The notes beneath the pieces were generated by a model that was not told the origin of the DNA, ran no database searches, and saw only the letters and a program-made list of their open reading frames with translations. Position numbers and translations under genes: made by a program. This document shows, one piece after another, positions 47,737 to 54,279 of a DNA stretch of 54,279 nt (position 1 is its first letter; every line of letters begins with the position of its first letter). The DNA comes from Janibacter corallicola NBRC 107790. Its GTDB lineage: Bacteria; Actinomycetota; Actinomycetes; Actinomycetales; Dermatophilaceae. The DNA lies in assembly GCF_001570965.1 (NCBI RefSeq), contig NZ_BCSR01000016.1, forward strand, positions 1 through 54,279, read 5' to 3'.

Positions 47737-48432
47737 TCACTGCCCGGCGAGCATCCAGTCCAGCGCCTCCTCGACGTGGATCGTGGTCGTGTCGTGCATC
47801 GGCACGGGGCAGTCGTCCTCGTCCAGGAGCAGTCCGATCTCGGTGCCGGCGAGCACCACACCCTCGGCGCCGCGCTCGGCCATCCCCTGCATGACCTGCC
47901 GGAACTTCTTGCGCGAGGAGTCCTTGATGATGCCGTGGACCAGTTCCTCGTAGATCATCCGGTCGACCTCGGCGCACTCCTCCTCCAGGGGGAGGATCAC
48001 CTCGATGCCCCGCTCCCGGAAGGGCCGGGTGTAGAAGTCCTGCGCCATCGTCGTCGCGGTCGCGACGAGCCCGACCGTGCGCTGGCGCGCCGCCTGCACC
48101 CGACCGGCCGTGGCCTCGGCGATGTGCACGACGGGGACGTCCAGGGCCCCGGAGACCTGGTCGGCGACCGCGTGCATCGTGTTCGCGGCGATGAGGACGG
48201 CCTCGGCGCCGCCGTCCTGCAGGCTGCGCCCGGCCGTGACGAGCTGCTGGGCCATCGAGTCCCAGTCGTCGGCGTTCTCGGCGTCGTCGACCGGCTGGAA
48301 GTCGACGCTGTGGATGAGGACCCTGGCGCTGTGCAGGCCACCGAGGCGCGCCTCGACCCCTTCGTTGAGGCGGCGGTAGTACTCCGCCGTCGCGGACCAG
48401 CCCAAGCCGCCGATGACACCGAGGAGACGCAT
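47737..48432 (-). CDS. Aspartate/glutamate racemase-like protein lacking both catalytic cysteines
   Basis: The 231-residue protein has the racemase family fold and motifs: MRLLGVIGGLGWSATAEYYR at the N-terminus, LIAANTMHAV near residue 80, and LAGTEIGLLLDEDDCPV near 194. Active members carry Cys in the first motif (for example CTNTMH) and in GCTE; here both positions are non-cysteine (Ala82 or Ala83, and Gly196). It may be catalytically dead, use other residues, or bind amino acids as a sensor. ATG at 48432 has TAGCAT 6 nt upstream. It diverges from serA. Confidence 0.85.
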   Translation of the reverse strand: MRLLGVIGGLGWSATAEYYRRLNEGVEARLGGLHSARVLIHSVDFQPVDDAENADDWDSMAQQLVTAGRSLQDGGAEAVLIAANTMHAVADQVSGALDVPVVHIAEATAGRVQAARQRTVGLVATATTMAQDFYTRPFRERGIEVILPLEEECAEVDRMIYEELVHGIIKDSSRKKFRQVMQGMAERGAEGVVLAGTEIGLLLDEDDCPVPMHDTTTIHVEEALDWMLAGQ

Positions 48433-48438
48433 GGCCAC

Positions 48439-48444
48439 ATGCTA
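48439..48444 (-). promoter_or_regulatory. Leaderless -10 box of the racemase-like gene
   Basis: TAGCAT on the minus strand lies exactly 6 nt before the ATG. Confidence 0.55.
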
Positions 48445-48519
48445 CCCAGCCGTAGGTCGCGCGCAGCGGGGGCGGATCCCGCATGACGGGCCGGTGCGCG
48501 GCACCGACGCGAGGCGTCA

Positions 48520-48525
48520 TACCCT
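48520..48525 (+). promoter_or_regulatory. Leaderless -10 box of serA
   Basis: TACCCT lies 7 nt before the GTG at 48533. Confidence 0.55.
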
Positions 48526-48532
48526 GCCTGAC

Positions 48533-49735
48533 GTGAAGGTCCTGCTGCTCGAGAACATCCACGCCGCCGCCCGAGACGCCCTCGCCGAGGCCGGATTCGA
48601 GGTGGAGACCCGTTCGGGGGCCCTCGACGAGGAGGAGCTGATCGCGGCCCTCGAGGGCGTCGACATGGTCGGCATCCGCTCCAAGACCCAGGTCACCGAC
48701 ACGGTCCTGCGGGCCCGCCCGGAGCTGAAGGTGATCGGCGCCTTCTGCATCGGCACCAACCAGATCGACCTCGACGCCGCGGCCCAGGCCGGCACGGTCG
48801 TCTTCAACGCCCCCTTCTCCAACACCCGCAGCGTCGTCGAGCTCGCGCTGGCCGAGATCATCGCGCTCGCCCGCCACCTGACCGACAAGAACGCCGCGCT
48901 GCACAGGGGCGTCTGGGACAAGTCGGCCAAGGGCGCCCACGAGGTCCGCGGCCGGACCCTGGGCATCATCGGCTACGGCAACATCGGCAGCCAGCTCTCC
49001 GTCGTCGCCGAGGCCTTCGGGATGCACGTCTACTTCTACGACCTCGACGACAAGCTCCCGATGGGCAACGCCAAGAAGTGCGACAGCCTCGAGGAGCTGC
49101 TCTCGACCTGCGAGACGATCACGCTGCACGTCGACGGGCGCCCGGGCAATGCGGGCAACTTCGGCGCCGAGGAGTTCGCGCGGATGCTGCCGCGCAGCCT
49201 CTTCCTCAACCTCTCCCGTGGGTTCGTCGTCGACCTGGAGGCGCTGCGGGACAACCTCGTCTCCGGGCACATCGCCGGTGCCGCCGTCGACGTCTTCCCG
49301 GAGGAGCCGAAGAAGGCCGGCGCCCCCTTCGAGAACGTCCTCCAGGGCATCCCCAACGTCATCCTGACCCCGCACGTCGGCGGCTCCACCGAGGAGGCGC
49401 AGCTGGACATCGGGCACTACGTCTCGGGCAAGCTGCGCGACTGGGCGAGCACCGGCGCGACGACGATGTCGGTCAACGTGCCCGGCGTCTCGGCGCCTGT
49501 CGCCCCCGGCACCACCCGCATCCTGCACCTGCACCGGAACGTGCCGGGCGTGCTGGCCCGGGTCAACACGATCCTCTCCGAGGGCGGGGCGAACATCGAC
49601 TCCCAGCAGCTGAGCACCAAGGGCGAGTACGGCTACGCCGTCACCGACCTCGCCGGCGCCCTGCCCGCCGACACCGAGCAGCGGCTGCGCGAGCTCGAGG
49701 AGAGCGTCGAGGTCAGGGTCATCGTCACCGCCTGA
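48533..49735 (+). CDS. serA: D-3-phosphoglycerate dehydrogenase with ACT domain
   Basis: SerA starts serine synthesis by oxidising 3-phosphoglycerate. The 400 residues follow the short E. coli-like type: GIRSKTQVTDTVL, the NAD loop GIIGYGNIGSQLSVVAE near residue 143, NLSRGFVVDLEAL with the active-site Arg, and TPHVGGSTEEAQ with the catalytic His near 285. A C-terminal ACT domain (about 325-400, beginning HRNVPGVLARVN) is the serine feedback site. It is monocistronic. Confidence 0.95.
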   Translation: MKVLLLENIHAAARDALAEAGFEVETRSGALDEEELIAALEGVDMVGIRSKTQVTDTVLRARPELKVIGAFCIGTNQIDLDAAAQAGTVVFNAPFSNTRSVVELALAEIIALARHLTDKNAALHRGVWDKSAKGAHEVRGRTLGIIGYGNIGSQLSVVAEAFGMHVYFYDLDDKLPMGNAKKCDSLEELLSTCETITLHVDGRPGNAGNFGAEEFARMLPRSLFLNLSRGFVVDLEALRDNLVSGHIAGAAVDVFPEEPKKAGAPFENVLQGIPNVILTPHVGGSTEEAQLDIGHYVSGKLRDWASTGATTMSVNVPGVSAPVAPGTTRILHLHRNVPGVLARVNTILSEGGANIDSQQLSTKGEYGYAVTDLAGALPADTEQRLRELEESVEVRVIVTA

Positions 49736-49753
49736 TCCCCACCGGCTTCCGGT

Positions 49754-49774
49754 GCACGTCGTACGGCAGTTCGG
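49754..49774 (+). repeat. 21-bp repeat, left copy after serA
   Basis: The copy reads GCACGTCGT then ACGGCAGTTCGG and differs by one base from the copy at 25310, 24.4 kb away. Confidence 0.8.
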
Positions 49775-49829
49775 ACAATGCTTTGGTCTGCCGGCCCGGG
49801 ATGCCGGGGATGGCTGGGACGAAGGGGGA

Positions 49830-49849
49830 CGAACTGCCGTACGACACGC
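49830..49849 (-). repeat. 21-bp repeat, inverted partner after serA
   Basis: CGAACTGCCGTACGAC at 49830-49845 is the exact inverse of 49758-49773. The two arms face each other across 56 bp in the 123-bp gap between serA and the convergent GAP-family gene. A CGAAGGGGG word lies between them at 49820. Confidence 0.8.
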
Positions 49850-49858
49850 CGCCCGCCA

Positions 49859-50581
49859 TCACCCGAAGAGCTGTAGCCGGCCCGCCGCGTCGAGGGCGAG
49901 CAGCACGCCGATGATGCCGAGCACCCAGCCCAGCATCGCGTCCGAGCGTCTCGCGAACCACGCATTGATCCGCGCGAGCAACGGCTCCACCCGGCCGGTC
50001 AGGGCCACCCGCAGGCCGAGGAGGAGCGCTGCCGGCGCGACCATGACGAGGACGTAGCCGACGAGCAGCCCGATCTGGCTCGCGCGGGCGTAACCCGAGG
50101 CCGCCAGCAGCCCCATCGCCGCGAGGTAGGGCAGCATCGAGGCCGCCTCGATGACCCCGGCGACGAGCGCCAGCACGACGACGGCGCGGGCGCTCGCGCG
50201 TTCGCCCACCACCGTGCTCCTGAGCCGCTCCACGCGGGTCGGTCCACCCCCACGGGCCTCCCGCCTGGCCCGTCGACGGGCCGCCGGCTTCTCGTCGAAG
50301 AGGAAGCTCGCCGCGAGGAGGCCCACCCCGACCACGAGCTGCGCCCAGGCCAGAGCGGGGTTGCCGGAGAGTCCGTCCGCGAAGCGGCGCAGGACGTCGA
50401 CGCCGAGGAGCAACGCGATGCCGAGCACCCAGTAGAAGGCCGCGATGGTCAGCAGGTAGCCGAGCACGGGTCGCACCCGGATGCGCCGCTGCGCGAGCAT
50501 CCACACCGGGATGCCGAGCGTCCCGACACTCGTCCCGTCGATGAGCGCGAGCACCACGAGCCCGCCGAGTGTGAGTTCCAT
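49859..50581 (-). CDS. GAP-family (Sap/LysE-like) membrane protein
   Basis: The 240-residue protein has six membrane helices with a basic cytoplasmic loop (about residues 98-130, RRRARREARGGGPTRVE). The start LGGLVVLALIDGTSVGTLGIPVWML matches the GAP/Sap family, which includes mycobacterial proteins that export glycolipid precursors. Its substrate here is unknown. AAGG lies 8 nt before the ATG. A TetR gene is divergent with a palindrome between them, so it is probably the regulated target. Confidence 0.85.
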   Translation of the reverse strand: MELTLGGLVVLALIDGTSVGTLGIPVWMLAQRRIRVRPVLGYLLTIAAFYWVLGIALLLGVDVLRRFADGLSGNPALAWAQLVVGVGLLAASFLFDEKPAARRRARREARGGGPTRVERLRSTVVGERASARAVVVLALVAGVIEAASMLPYLAAMGLLAASGYARASQIGLLVGYVLVMVAPAALLLGLRVALTGRVEPLLARINAWFARRSDAMLGWVLGIIGVLLALDAAGRLQLFG

Positions 50582-50593
50582 ACCCCTGCCTTT

Positions 50594-50616
50594 TTGATGC
50601 AGCCGTGCTGAATCAA
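50594..50616. promoter_or_regulatory. Putative TetR operator
   Basis: TTGATGCAGC and GCTGAATCAA form an inverted repeat with 9 of 10 bases paired around CGT. It lies 13 bp before the GAP-family start and 20 bp before the tetR start, the usual place for an autoregulatory operator controlling both genes. Confidence 0.65.
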
Positions 50617-50636
50617 GCGTAAGGGAAGAAGCACAG

Positions 50637-51260
50637 ATGTGCGAACATGGGCGCGTGCCCAAGATCGTCGACCACGAGGCCCGCCGCGGCGAGATCGCGC
50701 TCGCCGTGCGGCGCCTCGTCGCGCGCGAGGGCCTCGCCGGCGCGACCGTGCGCGCGGTCGCCGAGGAGTCCGGATGGTCGATGGGCGCGGTGCGGTACTA
50801 CTTCGCCAGCCAGGACCAGCTGCTCGTCTTCGCCGTGGAGTCGATGATGGAGCAGGTCACCGAGCGCGTCCTCCGGATCCGGGAACGGATGCCCGCCGGG
50901 CCGGACCGGGCGGCGGCGCTCATCGAGCAGCTCCTCCCCCAGGACCGGGAGCGTCGCGCGGAGTGCACGGTGTGGCTGGCGGCGCTGGCGCGGGCCCGGC
51001 ACGACTCGGCCATGGACGAGCTGCGCCATCGGGCGTGGGCGGGCGAGCGCCACCTGCTCGCCCTGGCGATCTGCGACGCCCGCGGCGTGGTGGTCGACTT
51101 CGACCGCGACGAGGTCCCGGAGCGCCTCGTCGCGGACGTGGACGACCTGCAGCTGCGCGTCGACGGGGCGACGCTGATCTGGACGACCATGGCCGACCAG
51201 GTCAGCGGCCGCGACCTGTCGGTGACGGTGGGCACCTGGGTCGAGCAGCTCTCCTCCTGA
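50637..51260 (+). CDS. TetR family transcriptional regulator
   Basis: The 207-residue protein has an N-terminal DNA-binding domain: IALAVRRLVAREGLAGATVRAVAEESGWSMG in two parts, with the recognition helix ending GAVRYYFASQDQLL near residue 60. The C-terminal domain resembles the BetI-like TetR_C group. ATG at 50637 has GGGAAG upstream; a GTG six codons later is also possible. It should repress itself and the divergent GAP-family gene. Confidence 0.9.
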   Translation: MCEHGRVPKIVDHEARRGEIALAVRRLVAREGLAGATVRAVAEESGWSMGAVRYYFASQDQLLVFAVESMMEQVTERVLRIRERMPAGPDRAAALIEQLLPQDRERRAECTVWLAALARARHDSAMDELRHRAWAGERHLLALAICDARGVVVDFDRDEVPERLVADVDDLQLRVDGATLIWTTMADQVSGRDLSVTVGTWVEQLSS

Positions 51261-51263
51261 CAC

Positions 51264-51307
51264 GGCGAAGGGGGCCGTCCACCAGCTGGTGGACGGCCCC
51301 CTTCGCC
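51264..51307. terminator. Bidirectional terminator between tetR and groEL
   Basis: A perfect 20-bp inverted repeat with an AGCT loop lies between convergent genes. Its arms begin GGCGAAGGGGGCCGTCCACC, so each stem half holds one CGAAGGGGG word. It is long enough to stop transcription from both sides. Confidence 0.88.
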
Positions 51308-51322
51308 TCAGGGAGCAGGACC

Positions 51323-53327
<2,005 letters not shown>

Positions 53328-53410
53328 GCTGACTCCTTTGGTGAGGGTCTGGTTATGAGTTCTCGGTGTGCCGGGCCGGGCGCCGTCGCGGGGGTCGACC
53401 AGCCATGGCG

Positions 53411-53437
53411 TTGGCACTCGCCGGTGGTGAGTGCCAA
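53411..53437. promoter_or_regulatory. CIRCE element 1
   Basis: TTGGCACTC, 9 bp, GAGTGCCAA: a perfect match in arm length and spacing to the HrcA operator. It lies downstream of the groES -10 box, between promoter and gene. Confidence 0.95.
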
Positions 53438-53442
53438 GGTTT

Positions 53443-53472
53443 AATCTATGCCGCTGGTTGGCACTCGGTCAA
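53443..53472 (-). promoter_or_regulatory. groESL promoter
   Basis: On the minus strand TTGACC (-35) and TAGATT (-10) are separated by 18 bp. The -35 lies within CIRCE element 2 and the -10 just upstream of CIRCE element 1, so HrcA binding at either site would block polymerase. Confidence 0.85.
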
Positions 53473-53484
53473 CCTGAGTGCCAG
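53458..53484. promoter_or_regulatory. CIRCE element 2
   Basis: TTGGCACTC, 9 bp, GAGTGCCAG, with one mismatch in the arms. It covers the groES -35 box. The two CIRCE centres are 47 bp apart. Confidence 0.9.
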
Positions 53485-53570
53485 CCGGCTCCCACCCCCT
53501 TCGCCGCGCGGGCTCCCCCGGCCCCGTGATCAGCCGTGTGGCGCCCCCTTCGTCCGCGCCCCGGCGCCCA

Positions 53571-53619
53571 CTTCGCAAGAGTTCCCTACGCTTCGCAGGA
53601 GTTCCACACTCTTGCGAAG
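53571..53619. repeat. Three copies of CTTCGCAAGAG
   Basis: CTTCGCAAGAGTTCC at 53571 and CTTCGCAGGAGTTCC at 53591 are direct repeats 20 bp apart; CTCTTGCGAAG at 53609 is the inverse of the same word. They lie between the groESL promoter and the methyltransferase gene and look like binding sites or a structured leader. Confidence 0.7.
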
Positions 53620-53626
53620 CGGCGGT

Positions 53627-53645
53627 TTCTCGGGTCACCCGAGAA
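53627..53645. promoter_or_regulatory. 19-bp palindrome before the methyltransferase gene
   Basis: TTCTCGGGT and ACCCGAGAA are perfect 9-bp arms around one C, 50 bp before the start at 53695. It could be an operator or a small hairpin. The rest of the 53328-53694 gap holds only the groESL control region, the CTTCGCAAGAG repeats and two CGAAGGGGG words. Confidence 0.6.
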
Positions 53646-53694
53646 TCGTCGCGGGGTTCCCCAGGATCGCGGGAGCGCCGTGGACAATGGCCGG

Positions 53695-54279
53695 GTGGAT
53701 GTCCCGACCGTGCGCTGGCTCGCCTCCGAGGAGGGCCGGCGCGTGCTCGCCGGGCTGGGCGAGTACCGCGAGTCCGAGGCGGTCACGGTGGCCACGCGGC
53801 TGCGCGCCGAGGGGCTCGACGCCGACCGGGCCGCGGCCGTCCTCACCCAGCAGCGGCTGCGTGGGCGCGCCGTCGAGAAGTTCGGCGGGTCGGCGCAGGA
53901 GATGCTCTTCACCCCCGACGGGTTGGAGCAGGCCAGCCGGGGCGAGGTCGCGGCCGGCCATGCCGGGAGGTTCGCTGCCGCCGGCATCGACACCGCGCAC
54001 GACCTCGGGTGCGGCATCGGCTCCGACGCCCTGGCCATGGCCGGGCGAGGCATCACCGTGCACGCCCTCGATGCCGATCCGGTGACCGCCGCGATCGCCG
54101 ACGCCAACCTGCAGGCCCTCCCCGGCACCACGGCCGGCAGCCGGGCGCACCAAGGGCTCGCCGAGGACTTCATGCCACCGCACGGGCCGGAGCGGGAGCG
54201 CACCGGTGTCTGGCTCGACCCCGCCCGGCGCACCCCCGGACGCGCCGACCGGCAGGGCCGTACCCGCCGCGTCTTCCGG
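53695..54279 (+). CDS. THUMP-like class I SAM methyltransferase (partial)
   Basis: The open frame runs from a GTG at 53695 to the window end (195 codons). It begins VDVPTVRWLASEEGRRVLA, has a helical N-terminal part with AVLTQQRLRGRAVEKFG, and carries the SAM-binding loop DLGCGIGSDALAMAG near residue 100, then VHALDADPVTAAIADAN. LDPARRTPGR near 175 fits the acceptor-side motif. Actinobacterial homologues beside groESL have a C-terminal THUMP-like domain, expected beyond the edge. The substrate is unknown, possibly RNA. A second in-frame GTG lies five codons upstream. Confidence 0.85.
   Translation, partial: MDVPTVRWLASEEGRRVLAGLGEYRESEAVTVATRLRAEGLDADRAAAVLTQQRLRGRAVEKFGGSAQEMLFTPDGLEQASRGEVAAGHAGRFAAAGIDTAHDLGCGIGSDALAMAGRGITVHALDADPVTAAIADANLQALPGTTAGSRAHQGLAEDFMPPHGPERERTGVWLDPARRTPGRADRQGRTRRVFR

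Overview
The window is a chromosomal segment of a high-GC actinobacterium. WhiB, the GatD/MurT pair, GuaB3, a PerM-like protein beside purN-purH, and groESL under CIRCE control all point to Actinomycetota. Gene content and the style of the start sites suggest Micrococcales, perhaps an Intrasporangiaceae/Dermatophilaceae relative such as Janibacter or Knoellia; that placement is inference. Genes are densely packed and most are housekeeping. No prophage, transposase, CRISPR array or tRNA was seen.

Positions 1-6,600: one-carbon and purine genes on the minus strand (folD, cut by the window edge; purH; purN), then a small membrane protein, a CHRD-domain surface protein with its class F sortase, and a PerM/DUF6350 membrane protein. 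Positions 6,100-8,200: an ECF sigma factor overlapping its putative membrane-bound regulator. Positions 8,280-12,020: a riboflavin operon ribD-ribE-ribBA-ribH with overlapping junctions, headed by an FMN riboswitch. Positions 12,080-17,120: a secreted GH25 lysozyme, sucCD, an alpha/beta hydrolase and an M23 endopeptidase. Positions 17,120-25,300: DNA maintenance and small enzymes (PcrA, MFS, GNAT, a stand-alone LigD-type polymerase, TfoX-N, a ParD-type antitoxin with a frameshifted toxin, family 5 UDG, quinone oxidoreductase). Positions 25,300-26,400: an AbiEi/DUF559-like gene bracketed by a 21-bp inverted repeat. Positions 26,400-33,750: Nudix, glycosyltransferase, PIG-L and YbhN proteins, the peptidoglycan amidation pair murT-gatD, PlsC and a small membrane protein. 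Positions 33,750-46,940: guaA, DUF3817, SURF1, GMC oxidoreductase, succinate-semialdehyde dehydrogenase, guaB3, a DHA2 exporter, two peptidases and guaB. Positions 47,000-54,279: whiB3, an S4 protein, a racemase-like protein, serA, a GAP/TetR divergent pair, groEL, groES and a truncated methyltransferase.

Three signals cut across the genes. First, the 9-mer CGAAGGGGG (either strand) occurs 48 times, about once per 1.1 kb, far above chance. It is found in coding and non-coding DNA and as inverted pairs that build terminators, which resembles the behaviour of DNA uptake or genome-signature sequences. Second, about 17 genes have a TANNNT box exactly 6-7 nt before the start codon and no Shine-Dalgarno, the layout of leaderless transcription. 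Third, a 21-bp repeat (core ACGGCAGTTCG) occurs in five copies at two loci, one pair bracketing the AbiEi/DUF559 gene. Other oddities are a racemase-like protein lacking both catalytic cysteines, a cysteine-free MurT, and a perfect palindrome lying over the promoter of the dehydrogenase/GMC operon.
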